45,840 nt of DNA from Ectocarpus siliculosus (Eukaryota > Sar > Phaeophyceae > Ectocarpales > Ectocarpaceae). The DNA is taken from positions 1 through 45,840 of the forward strand of contig FN648765.1 in NCBI GenBank assembly GCA_000310025.1, given 5' to 3'. Below are positions 23,201-32,585 of the stretch, piece by piece; the first letter of the stretch is position 1, and the number at the start of each line of letters is the position of its first letter. The position numbers were made by a program, and so were the translations under genes. The notes beneath the pieces are model-generated. The model made no database searches, was not told the origin of the DNA, and saw nothing but the letters and a program-made list of their open reading frames with translations.

Positions 23201-25115
23201 ACACCAACCTAATGTTTGAAATAGACTGGGCCAACTTTCGCATTGGCGCACAAGAAAATTCGTAGCCACACATGGCCGAACATGTTTCCACCGGAACGAT
23301 CAACACAAGTTTGTAGCCTGATGTTTTCGAGCGTGTCACTGAGTTTTCCGGGCCGTGATCTCTTGCCATCCTATTCGTTGGTGCTGACGTCAGGTCCGGT
23401 ACAAGACCATGTCCCCTTCCATCATTCTGCGGAACGAGACGGAGGTCAGTATCACCGACACCCAGCCATCGATCCAATTCCCCGGAATCACTCTCGACAA
23501 CGACGTCGACCTCTCGGGGCTATCGGCAGACTCTCCCGTCATGATTTGGTGAGATGTCAAAATTCGACGAAACGAAAGGGAGAGTTTCTCGAGAACGACG
23601 GCTACCTCACAAAGATGTGTTCTTCGTGGGGAGCCCCGTGGGGAGCCCCGAGTGCAAGCGTTGATGTTCTCGTGCAGACGTGTATTGCCCATGCTAGTCG
23701 ACATAACTCGAAGCCTCCAACGCCTGCCTCGGTGGATGATCGGAGTATGAGGCTGGATAATACGTACGTGCGCGATACTTCAGAACCACCGTTTGCAAAG
23801 AATAGCTCTTGCAAGAAGTGTGTGCCTAGACGTTCCATTTGTTCAATTCCGGGTACCGCTCATCAGGTGGGACCTCGAGTGACGACGTGCTGAGTCTCAA
23901 AATTATTCCTAAGCACTTCGCCCTTGTGGGGGTATCAATCGCAGCTCCGCTGACGTGCCATTGCAGGTCCAATTTTGTATGTTGCGCCGTTCGACCATTG
24001 TTCGACAGAAATACCTAATCGGCTCGTCCTCGGCCATTCAACCATGTTCGGGGTGACGCTGACCGACGCCGGATACGTTCCGGAATCGCTGACACTCGGG
24101 AGCGGTTCGGCGTCTGTGACGGTGGACGTTGAACAGTCCGACGGGGGCTGGAACACGGGGTCAAACGGGTGAGAACCCTTGACACCAAGATTCGTTTGAT
24201 TTGGCCGTGGAGAGTAGGTATGCGAGTTTGACTGTCGTGGTTGGTAGCACTGGGCACCTTGTTGAAAGGCCGCAACGGTGACTTGTATCAATTCCCCGGT
24301 AAACACACGAAATACTCTCAGGTAGGAGGTTGGTCGGTGGAGCTGAACGTCTTATTGCCTATTAACTAGACTGGCAGAACGTTTTCACGCCGTGTAATGG
24401 AGGCATATCCTCCACGTCACCCTCACGTCGACTTGATCGTCCGTTCATTGTACAATGCCAGGGTTTCCTTCTCCGTGGCGGCGGGAACGTTCTCGGGGCT
24501 GTCCACGGTAGACAGCGTAACGCTTTCCTTCGACCAGCTTTCGGCGGTAACCACGGCGGCGACCGTCGACTACCTCGTACTTGGACACCAACTGAACACG
24601 TGAGACATACCATAACAGCGTGTGCATGATACTCGTGCCGAAACAAACGTCAGGCATCACAGGACATCGCGGACGCACCGAGTCGAGCGGAGCACGAACA
24701 TTCACTCCACACGGTTCACGCTATGGTGTCTTGTCGACCATCATTATTCTCCACAGACACGTCAATTGTCGCCATCGCAGTTGCCCCGCGAAATCTCGCA
24801 ATAAGCCCTACGTAGATGTCCACAGAAGAGGTAGGATACGTAGAAATGCAAGACCGAAGCGAGTTCTGTTCATTCGTGTGAACCGTGACATTTATTCGCA
24901 CTGCCATCTTCCGCACCCGACGTTTGATGTGATCGACAGCATGTCAGATCGCTCGAGACTTGTGACGCTGGAGTTGGTGAAGCCTGCGATTCTACGAGGG
25001 GTGAGTGAGCATCTATCTGCGTTCCGACACCACGGCCCACGCGCAATGCTTTTTCCAGTCGAACGCCGATCAGAAATGGCCGATTTCCGGCTACTACTTA
25101 TTCCAAGGCCAATAA
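17128..25115 (+). CDS. GH88 unsaturated glucuronyl hydrolase, secreted, multi-exon
   Basis: Exons: 17128-17251 (signal peptide, ATG GGG GCG), 17729-17846, 18022-18074, 18350-18410, 18717-18890, 19802-19953, 20705-20802, 21957-22086, 22302-22438, 22738-22916, 23394-23548, 23967-24168, 24462-24599, 24940-25000, 25059-25115 (TAA). Splice phases agree at every junction from 17729 to 23548 and from 23967 to the end. The catalytic domain (about 367 aa) has the family marks: WTSGMVAGMFWYQYEATG, DNDLGF, VDMIMNMEIMLWA, TYQG, DDSTWSRGQAWVIYGF, KDSSATAIVTSALFEL. The Asp of DLGF and the Asp of VDMIMN are 63 residues apart, close to the two catalytic Asp of bacterial enzymes (88 and 149). GH88 enzymes remove the unsaturated uronic acid that polysaccharide lyases leave on oligosaccharides. 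A C-terminal beta-rich region of about 200 aa was not recognised. Two junctions (17251/17729 and 23548/23967) are out of phase, so each probably hides a small exon. A candidate for the first follows CTCTTGCAG at about 17419. Confidence 0.9.
20079..20392 (-). mobile_element. tRNA-derived SINE, antisense in a GH88 intron
   Basis: Read on the minus strand, the element starts near 20392. It has an A-box-like TGGTCTAGTTGG (20381-20370) and a perfect B box GGTTCGAATCC (20337-20327), and ends in 14 A (20092-20079). A second A-box-like TGGCCTAGTGG (20274-20264) lies further in, which suggests a composite head. The cloverleaf does not fold: the T-stem keeps only 3 pairs and the acceptor arms do not match. 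It is therefore a SINE, not a tRNA gene. No clear target duplication was seen. It sits in the 751-bp intron between GH88 exons 19802-19953 and 20705-20802. Confidence 0.75.
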
Positions 25116-25170
25116 AAGAGGCCAGGGTCTGTGAGTCGACGTAGATTGCGTTCTCACATGCGGCATCAAG

Positions 25171-25669
25171 CAGGAAACGAGGCGTATGAGCCTCGGTGAA
25201 ACCGTTTCTCCTGGTAAGGTACTGTTCGAAGCGAACCTGATGTTCCAGTTGGTATGCAAAGGAGGGTGGCAGACGTCCGCGTTTATTCTTGCAAGGACAC
25301 TACTCGGCAGGGACGACCGGCAGCAACAGCCTCGAAAGCAGGAGGATCCAACGCAACGCTACCGCATATCTGGTACATGATACCTGCAAGAAAATGCCTC
25401 ACACCTACGTTCGACGCGTTCCCCGAAAATCAGGTGTCGTCCGGAAATCAGTCACGACGTGCAGCAACGGCGTCGAAGGCATCGACGGTAACGGTGTCGT
25501 GTGCTGTCCGTTGGAGTGTAACGAGTGCGGAGGAACCGGCTGCACCAATTCCGGCCGTGCGGCCGGTCTTGGCTCTGAGTCTTGCTGCGGGGGAGGGGTC
25601 AAGGCTAGCGGCATGTACTGCGATGAGACCAACGAAGCCCCGTGCATCATCGGCAGCCGCCCCGAATAG
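25171..25669 (+). CDS. Cysteine-rich secreted-type domain, exon(s)
   Basis: The exon at 25296-25669 (TAG) encodes a dense Cys motif: CSNGVEGIDGNGVVCCPLEC, then NECGGTGC, SESCCGGG, YCDETNEAPCI. I recall this arrangement as a repeated domain in brown-algal extracellular proteins, but the function is unknown. A small exon, 25171-25212, ends at a strong donor (CCTG|GTAAGG). It joins in phase 1 to the acceptor before 25296. No start codon is clear. It follows the GH88 stop by less than 200 bp, so it may be a separate small gene, a fragment, or an alternative 3' end of GH88. Only one Cys unit is present, which suggests truncation. Confidence 0.5.
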
Positions 25670-26377
25670 ATCGCGGCAGGTGCTACAACCCTCCGTGATG
25701 TCAGACGGTGGTGAACGACATGCAACAGAGCACCTACCTGTGTTTCGGCCCCGTCGCTGCCCGAAGCGTGGCACAACACGAACCTTGACGATCAACACGG
25801 GGATGGAGCTGTGTCGGCAGTGATTCGGTCGCTTTGGGAACATATCAACCCCCACCATCTCGGGAACATCCCCGGTTCTTCGGTGATGGGTCCGTCACGA
25901 CACAACATGGTCGCTACCTTTGGTCTAGGTGAAACGGTTGTTGGCAAATGGCAACCCTCGTGAGCGCAGGCGGCCACCAATGACCGTGTAGTTGTGTAGC
26001 GGTGTGTGCATGTGGCAATTTCAAGCCAATGCTGGTTGTATGCAAAGCTCCGATAATGTTTGAATGTAGCGTACGTGAGCGCCACGCCTCGCGAGAAAGA
26101 ATGTTCGGCCGTCCGATGCAACAGATTCTACGCAAATTGACTGAATCCACGGTAGGTACAACAAGTGCGAGAAGTTCTCAAAGTTCGTCGAGTTTTCCAT
26201 GGGGGATTTGTTGGATGTTTCTGTCTACTCGATTTTTTTTCAAGCATGGATGGGTACGTGCAACGTGATACACATGCGCTTGCGGTTGGTGCAGACTGTT
26301 ATAGTGAATAGATTCATGCATTCTTGGAGTAGTATGTACTGGTTTCCAAAGTATTTCCTGTAGACGAGTCGTGTTGT
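25670..26377. other. No gene recognised
   Basis: Short ORFs only. Confidence 0.3.
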
Positions 26378-26530
26378 GTTAGAAAGGCTTACCCGTTAGA
26401 CTACTGAGTCGGCGCTGACTCAGTAGTCTAATGGGTGAGCCTTTCTGGCTGGTGCCAGCCATGCTGACTCAGTAGTCTAATGGGTAAGCCTTTCTAACAT
26501 GTTGTGCCCCCGGTTCGAGTATTTTGAGCA
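26378..26530. repeat. Cruciform-forming repeat with tRNA-like sequence
   Basis: The arm at 26378-26410 (starting GTTAGAAAGGCTTACCC) is reverse-complemented at 26466-26498 with one mismatch. A second right arm at 26417-26446 has two mismatches. Between the right arms is a perfect hairpin, GGCTGG TG CCAGCC (26447-26460). The last right arm leads into GCCCCCGGTTCGAGT (26506-26520), a near B box. AGTAGTCTAATGGGTAAG resembles a tRNA D-arm. The unit therefore looks like a tRNA-like sequence that was duplicated and inverted. It does not fold as a functional tRNA. Confidence 0.75.
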
Positions 26531-27068
26531 CCTCCTCCCACGCGGGAGTTCTAGGTTCATTCCTGTGGCAAACGAGTACAACTGACAAAACCGTAGAAAC
26601 TCATTTGCAGGAAACGGAATTCCCCTTCTTCATGTTGTGTGGGTTAGAAATTAGTGGTTGTGCGCAGGACAGCTGTTCTATTGCGTATTTCGCCCGAGCG
26701 GGAGGATAATACTCGTTCCTGGCAAACAGGAGACCATGTGTACTGCTGTCTGTAAGTGAGCTGGAGTTATTCTTTCGTAAAGTTCTGGGGTTCGAGAGTA
26801 CGGTTTGTGGGGGCCGGACAGCTGGTTTTCTACGTGTTGTCGTCACATGTGATATGGGTTGGTTTGGAGTGCGTGCAGCATTGACTGCACGCTACTGAGC
26901 ATACTGCGTAGGTCTCGCTTGGTACGATAGGAACACTAGAACTCGAAGGAGACAAACGCGGCCGTGTACCTGCACTGTGCGTACTGTGTGTGTTTGTGAG
27001 TAGCGTCGACAGAGCTAACCGGCTAAACAACGTGTGTGTCTGTGTGTCGTATTTCATTTTCATCGGCC
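26531..27068. other. Left flank of the nested LTR element; no gene seen
   Basis: Short ORFs only. The last bases, with ACACC from 27069, form the left copy of the target duplication. Confidence 0.35.
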
Positions 27069-27073
27069 ACACC

Positions 27074-27424
27074 TATTAGATATATTGGGGGTACTCGTAG
27101 CATAGTATGACGGGTTATCTTTGGTACACATACCTACGGAAATTGCAGTGATGGGGTACGAAGGGTCCAGAACTTTCTGGACATTTTCCTTGGAAGTGAG
27201 AAGAGTTTGATGGAGATTCGTATAGGTCTGTTTGGTACTTTAACCGTGATGAGCGTGACGCGTGCTTGATGCCGTGACAGATTTACGAGCGCAAGCACGC
27301 CCCCGATCAATACAATACTTTTGCATTACGTTTTCAACACGTTTCCTACCCATCCACGCTCCGCCATGAGCCACCCGCTTTGAGCTCCAACCACAAAGAA
27401 CCGAGCCACCCGAATTATCGATCA
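27074..27424 (+). repeat. 5' LTR of the non-autonomous element
   Basis: Begins TATTAGATATATTGGGGG and ends TTATCGATCA. It differs from the right LTR at one T/C site and an adjacent TC/AG site. Confidence 0.9.
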
Positions 27425-27511
27425 CGCTAGCGTATGACACGTCGTCTACGAGATTCGCGGTAGAGCTTGGTTTAGGAGCATCGCTTTGCGGCGATCAAGA
27501 GCAGGGTCACG

Positions 27512-27861
27512 ATGGCCACCAGGCGCGAAGATGAATCCCGCCCAGCAGCGGAAGCCCGCCAAGCAGCGGAGGACGCCAGGATCGAAGAACTGGTCAACGA
27601 GAGAGTAGCAGCTCGGATGGAGCAGCTGATGGAGGAGAAACTGGCCAAGAAGATGGCCGAGATGGAGGTACGGCATCGAGCCGAGCGGCAGAGATCAGAA
27701 GATCTCCGGCGAGGAAATGAGGAACAAGAGGCACCACACCAGCAAGAACCTGGGGGCCCAACACCCAACCCTTCCGCAGACGATCTGGCCAACGCGATTG
27801 CGACTGCCATGGCCGGTCGCCTCCAGACTTCATCAGGGGATATCGGTGCAGTGCCTCACCC
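27512..27861 (+). pseudogene. Gag-like ORF truncated by the copia insertion
   Basis: ATG 27512 opens 116 codons of a charged, helical protein (RQAAEDARIEELVNERVAAR, EEKLAKKMAEMEVRHRAE) that is probably a coiled coil. A Pro/Gln-rich stretch follows. The frame then runs into the copia LTR at 27862 and stops at 27902. Across the excised insertion the original frame would continue into 41912 and stop after about 15 more codons, so the intact protein was only about 131 aa. Its position directly after the LTR suggests a gag remnant. No zinc knuckle is present. Confidence 0.6.
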
Positions 27862-28181
27862 TGTTGGTAAACTCGTGGCTTCTGGGGAAATGATGTTGTA
27901 TTGATGAGACCTTGGACCAGGAGAACAGGTCAAAAGGTGGAGTGAGCTGGGTGCGCGAGCACCGCAGCATCAGCCATGTCGCTCGACCAACACACAAAAC
28001 ATGGAACTCGGACCAATGTACTATCCGACATACCGAGAACACGCTCGGGTCTATGAACCATCCGACATACCGAGAACACCATCCACGAAGAACATTCCTA
28101 CAAAACGACAGTCCCGTTATTTGAACTTCCTGTCAGTTTTCTGCGCTACTTGTCGACACACAGCAGCAATAATCACGAACA
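27862..28181 (-). repeat. Copia 3' LTR (320 bp)
   Basis: It has short inverted termini TGTT...AACA. It carries two 20-bp direct repeats starting ATCCGACATACCGAG at 28023 and 28060, 37 bp apart. Direct repeats like these often act as promoter or enhancer elements in LTRs. Confidence 0.85.
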
Positions 28182-28194
28182 CCCTCCCTTGGGG
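28182..28194 (-). promoter_or_regulatory. Polypurine tract of the copia element
   Basis: On the minus strand CCCCAAGGGAGGG lies directly before the 3' LTR, the expected site for plus-strand DNA priming. Confidence 0.7.
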
Positions 28195-28263
28195 CTGTTG
28201 TCTGGACCAGACCAAATATATATCAGAAATAGCAAAAATAGAAAACACGACTCAGACCTCTAT

Positions 28264-31200
28264 CTACTTCTCAGATCTCGAGCCTAGAGCAAAATTACGA
28301 TGAACTTCAAAAAGATCTCTCGGCAGCGCCTTCGTCAGGATGTCCGCATGCTGTCTTTCGCTAGCGACATGACTGATTTCCAACACTCCCTCTTCTGTCA
28401 AATTCCGAAGAAAATGGTGCCTCACGTCAATGTGCTTACTGTTACACGAACTAAGTGGATTCTCAGCAAGTGCAATTGCACCCTCGTTATCCTCGCGTAC
28501 CTGGATCTTACCAAGCTTCTCACTAGGCCTCAAGAACTCGAGCATTCCGTTGACAAACAGAGCCTCTTTCACACCGTCACCCATCGCAACATACTCTGCT
28601 TCCGTGGTTGAAAGTGTGACACATTTCTGCGTCCTAGAAACCCAAGCAACAAGACAGTCAGCTACAAGAACTAGTGCTCCCGAAACTGATCTACGATCAG
28701 TGGCCTTACTGGCAAAGTCTGCGTCTACGTGTACCAACGTGCCTACGTCTACCATAGTGTCCTGCTTGTACTTCAAAGTTAGATGTGCCGTCTCCAGAAG
28801 ATAATTCAGAATCTTCTGGGCCGCCTTCCAGTGGCTCTTCTTTGGCTCGTGAGAGTGCCTCGCCACCGCCCGCACAGCATTTGAGATGTCGGGCCTTGTC
28901 TGGTTGGCGATCCACATCAGGCTCCCCACCACCTCTCGGAACGGCACATCTCCTGCCCCCTCATCCTCCATCACGGACCTGTAATCGTTAGCAGGGGAAG
29001 CAGGGATCGAGCTGGTGCGACAAACATTGAATCTCTCGAGAACACTCCTGATGTAACTCTCTTGAGACATCTCAATCGTACCAGCCTCGCGGTCGCGAAC
29101 GAATGCGCAACCAAGAAAGAACTTGACCTCGCCCAAATTCTTCGTGGGGAGAGAGTCACCTAGCGCTTCCACAACCATCTTGGCAAGCCTCTCAATTCCT
29201 GCATACAGAATGTCATCCACATGAATCGCAATCATACTCAACACCTCGTCTCCCATAATGAAACGAAGAACGCAGGGGTCAGACAGAGACTGTTCGAAAC
29301 CAATCCTCTTCAGGTCCGACACAAGTCTCTTGTGAAATGTTCTAGATGCCTGTCTCAGTCCATACAAACTCTTGTCTAAACGGACTACCTTTCCTGTCAT
29401 CGACTCACAGCCAGGAGGCAACTTCATTAACACCTCGTGATCCAATTCCGACTGAACAAACGCTTGCTCAATGTCAAAGTGAAGAAATTCCAAGTCATAC
29501 TTGCACGCCAATGCTACCAACAAACGAATTGATGCAGCATTTGCAGTAGGCGAGAAAGTCTCAAGATAATCCACACCATGCTTCTGCTTGAAGCCCTTCG
29601 CTACAAGCCTAGCCTTGGCCTTCACTATCTTGCCTGTTTCATCTGCTTTCCATTTGTAGACCCATCTAGCATCTATCACGTTACAGCCTATTGGAGCCTT
29701 TACTGCTAACGCAAACGTTCCTGCTCTTAACAAGCCTTCAAATTCTACAGACATGGCTTCGTCCCAAATCGTGGAATACTTCGATTGGCGGGCTTCTTGA
29801 TAGCTTCCCGGTTCTGACTCTACATCTTGAATGAGCACTTTCGGCAATTCCATTGCATCAGATGCTCTCTGTTCGACTAAGAGTGCCAATATTATTTCTG
29901 ATGCGGAGATGGGTCCTAGAGTGGCCATGAGGCCGGGTACGCTCTGCTGATTTACTGCCCGAGTTTGTGCACGGGTTCTGCCTTCTCTGACTTCAACATT
30001 CTCATTCATAGCAGTGTTGTAACTAGCAAGCTCATGCCGCGCACGACGATTGGATGGTACGTGCGTAGCAGGGGGGAATGACTCCGATGGTACCTCCCGC
30101 CCTCCCGGCTCAACCAACTCTTCATCCAAACCTTCCTGACTCTCCGAATCTACCTCCTGCCCTCCCGGACCCGCCGATTCTGTCTGCCCTGTCTCCGGCC
30201 CTCCCTGCCCTCCCTCATCGGAGAACTCGTCTGCTGGAGAAGACACAGGGGGAGCTGCGCTACTAGGGGAATTAATCGCGGGCGAAGATGGCATAGAGGG
30301 GGGTTGACCTACACTGCCTGCATCAACACTGCCAACCTCATTCATTGTTCCACCAGAGATATCACGTCGCAAAAGAATGTGGGGAACTCCTCTCCCTAAA
30401 AGCGGCCATACCTCAGCTTCTACATCGTCGTCACGTTCCTCCCCTCCCTGCTCTGCAACTTCTATCGGCAAGAGAGACGGTTGCGGTGGAGGGAGTTGTG
30501 ACGGCAACGCTTCCCATGTCACATTCCTCGTTTCCTGAATAGTTCCAGCCCTCGTAAGTACTCTATGACAGTCACGCGGGTGGTCTCTCGAAGGACCGAC
30601 AAAAAAGCAAGCCTCACCCTTCGGTAGCAGCTTAGACGGACGCTGCCACCTACAGTACGCCGGTTTCAAAAACGGATACGGTCTAGCATGACTAGCTTCA
30701 CCATGCCACATCTCATACGGTGACTTACTGTCGGGGTTAGCGGAACAAGCTGTGTGGTTAATTGCTTCGCAAGCCCAATGCATCGCCTCAGCCCATAGTC
30801 TATCAGTCTTTGGTAATTGCACATGCCCAAACAAATATTTTGCCTGAATACGAGCAGCCATTGCCGCCGCCTCAATCAATCCCAAACCACGCTCTGCAAC
30901 ACCGTTGTATTGGGGACTGTAAGCCGGGGTGAACTCTTGCTTAATCAAGAGCTCGTTGCACACGGACGCAAATTCTCCTCCGAAAACCTCCCACCCATTG
31001 TCAGATCTAACAATCTCAACCAATGATGGGATACCATCAGCACACACACTTGCAAGGAAACTCCGGAAAGCACTCGCAGCGTCTGATTTACTTTTCAGGA
31101 AATACATCCATGTACGTCTTGTGAAATCATCCTTCACTATCATGGGGTAATGTTTACCCCCTACAGACGCAACGTCCTTCCGCCCTCCTAGGTCAACAAA

Positions 31201-31632
31201 AACTCTGCCCAACTTTTTGTCTGATCTGCATTTTGTTTCATGAGCAATCCCTTTCTTGGATGCCTTCGACATCGAACATCCTGTACAAGCATGCATTTTA
31301 CCGGTCAACTCGATACCTAGTCGCTTTGCAGTTGTACGAAGCAATCCCTCATGCAAATGAGCATAAATGTTACGAAATTCGTTCACATCCATCTTAGATT
31401 CATGCTTGGGGTTTGAAGGAGTGAGGGCAGTTAACACCGAACCAACAGATTCATCTTCAAGACGATACGCAGTCTTAATTAGCATGCCATCGAAGCTCTG
31501 AAAAATAGTATGTCCGTCGAAAACAGTCATCACACCATCAGGACCACCAAGCAAGGTAATTCCATGACTCACCACCAATATCTGCGCTGGGAGAAAAGAG
31601 GTGATATCCCAAGTTGGGAGATTACAATACAT
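28264..31632 (-). CDS. Ty1/copia pol: integrase, reverse transcriptase, RNase H
   Basis: An uninterrupted frame of 1122 codons. The GAG-pre-integrase zinc site is H92, H94, C116, C119. The integrase core has D147, D211 and E247, which is DD35E spacing. A Pro/Ser/Glu-rich linker lies at about 400-540. Reverse transcriptase carries NVIDARWVYKWK, FDIEQAFV and HVDDILYAG near residue 803. RNase H carries STTEAEYVA near residue 1005, then DNEGAIAL and QHADILTKALP. The first 30 residues belong to the protease/linker region but are out of frame with what precedes. On the minus strand upstream of 31632, a frame reading LEHVL, a stop, then PNLGYHLFSP, matches the normal linker, so at least one frameshift breaks gag-protease from pol. 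The protease active site was not found. Confidence 0.93.
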   Translation of the reverse strand: MYCNLPTWDITSFLPAQILVVSHGITLLGGPDGVMTVFDGHTIFQSFDGMLIKTAYRLEDESVGSVLTALTPSNPKHESKMDVNEFRNIYAHLHEGLLRTTAKRLGIELTGKMHACTGCSMSKASKKGIAHETKCRSDKKLGRVFVDLGGRKDVASVGGKHYPMIVKDDFTRRTWMYFLKSKSDAASAFRSFLASVCADGIPSLVEIVRSDNGWEVFGGEFASVCNELLIKQEFTPAYSPQYNGVAERGLGLIEAAAMAARIQAKYLFGHVQLPKTDRLWAEAMHWACEAINHTACSANPDSKSPYEMWHGEASHARPYPFLKPAYCRWQRPSKLLPKGEACFFVGPSRDHPRDCHRVLTRAGTIQETRNVTWEALPSQLPPPQPSLLPIEVAEQGGEERDDDVEAEVWPLLGRGVPHILLRRDISGGTMNEVGSVDAGSVGQPPSMPSSPAINSPSSAAPPVSSPADEFSDEGGQGGPETGQTESAGPGGQEVDSESQEGLDEELVEPGGREVPSESFPPATHVPSNRRARHELASYNTAMNENVEVREGRTRAQTRAVNQQSVPGLMATLGPISASEIILALLVEQRASDAMELPKVLIQDVESEPGSYQEARQSKYSTIWDEAMSVEFEGLLRAGTFALAVKAPIGCNVIDARWVYKWKADETGKIVKAKARLVAKGFKQKHGVDYLETFSPTANAASIRLLVALACKYDLEFLHFDIEQAFVQSELDHEVLMKLPPGCESMTGKVVRLDKSLYGLRQASRTFHKRLVSDLKRIGFEQSLSDPCVLRFIMGDEVLSMIAIHVDDILYAGIERLAKMVVEALGDSLPTKNLGEVKFFLGCAFVRDREAGTIEMSQESYIRSVLERFNVCRTSSIPASPANDYRSVMEDEGAGDVPFREVVGSLMWIANQTRPDISNAVRAVARHSHEPKKSHWKAAQKILNYLLETAHLTLKYKQDTMVDVGTLVHVDADFASKATDRRSVSGALVLVADCLVAWVSRTQKCVTLSTTEAEYVAMGDGVKEALFVNGMLEFLRPSEKLGKIQVREDNEGAIALAENPLSSCNSKHIDVRHHFLRNLTEEGVLEISHVASERQHADILTKALPRDLFEVHRNFALGSRSEK

Positions 31633-31963
31633 GCTCCAACTCTACAGAAACTCACGTCAGCAGTCACAAACACCAACTCCAAGGTTCCAGACAGTGCTCT
31701 GGTTCAAGGGTAGAAAATGATTTTTCAACACTCGAAATGACTTGCTGGGGGAACCTGCATGCATGCCTAGCCATGGTATTGAGAGAGTTCTTACTCAAAC
31801 AGTCGAACAAAATCCACCTTGATATCTCAGTCTGGCACAGCACACCGATGTATGTTGTATCCTTTCTCTACCCAGGGGGTCAGATCGAATTCAATGCTTG
31901 CAATCGAAATCTCTACATGTAGCACAGAAACAAAAGCCTCATACAGATTATTGTTGTGGGCAC

Positions 31964-32235
31964 TCAGTAGAAACAATTGTGACCACGAAGGATACGACAC
32001 GTCCGTCCCGTCAAAAACAGAAGCTTTGGGAACTTAAAAGGACTCCTACCCAAGTTTTCTCCTGTGTTATTAATGCCGGCCCCAGGAATATATGTGTTTC
32101 CACTGGCGACACGTCCCCACCACTCACTCGATGGAGTAGATGGGGGCGGAATGGAAGACTGGCTACCTAAAGCCCCACTAACCATTCCCGGAATGGAGGA
32201 CTGACTACCTAAAGTCCCACTAACTATTCCCGAAC
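31964..32235 (-). pseudogene. Copia gag, downstream fragment
   Basis: It reads in the same frame as the gag start at 41816. It contains a 14-residue tandem repeat, G(I/M)VSG(T/A)LGSQSSIP, encoded by two 42-bp DNA repeats (32148-32232), then PPPSTPSSEWWGRVASGNTY. A preceding SFGSGIVSG matches SFGSIGTVSG on the other side of the 9-kb block. A stop near 31964 ends the frame. Confidence 0.5.
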
Positions 32236-32261
32236 CGAAAGACTGGGGTACTTACATTATT

Positions 32262-32515
32262 GGGAGCCCACGTGGGACGTCCCATGGGACAGCCCTGGGA
32301 CGTCCCACGTGTCTCATGGTGTCACAGAGGGGTTCCTCAAGACGCATGGCCCATTGCACGAGANNNNNNNNNNNNNNNNNNNNNNNNNNNNNNNCCCATG
32401 GGACGTCCTTGATGGTGCCATGGGACGTCCCACATGTCTCATGGGACACTTGTGGGACGTCCCAGGGCTGTCCCATGGGACATCGTGGGACACGTGGGAC
32501 GTCCCAGAGGAAGTA
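32262..32515. repeat. GGGACGTCCC palindrome cluster in a larger inverted repeat
   Basis: TGGGACGTCCCA and close variants occur about seven times around the N gap, with CCATGGGACAGCCC-type spacers. The segment near 32271-32310 is found again in reverse complement near 32452-32490, so the cluster is part of a large palindrome. A 36-bp segment starting GAGGGGTTCCTCAAGACGC occurs both before the gap (32328) and after it (32550). Confidence 0.8.
32364..32394. other. Assembly gap, 31 N
   Basis: Undetermined bases inside the palindromic repeat. Palindromes commonly break assemblies, so length and content here are unreliable. Confidence 0.99.
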
Positions 32516-32585
32516 AGTCCAGTAGAACACAATTCAGACACGCTGAGAGAGGGGTTCCTCAAGACGCATGGCCCATTGCACGAGA

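Noticed and set aside
24397-24603. Stop codon TGA at 24601 as the end of GH88
   Set aside because: A GTGAGA donor overlaps the TGA, and the next two exons join in phase, so the gene more likely continues to 25115.
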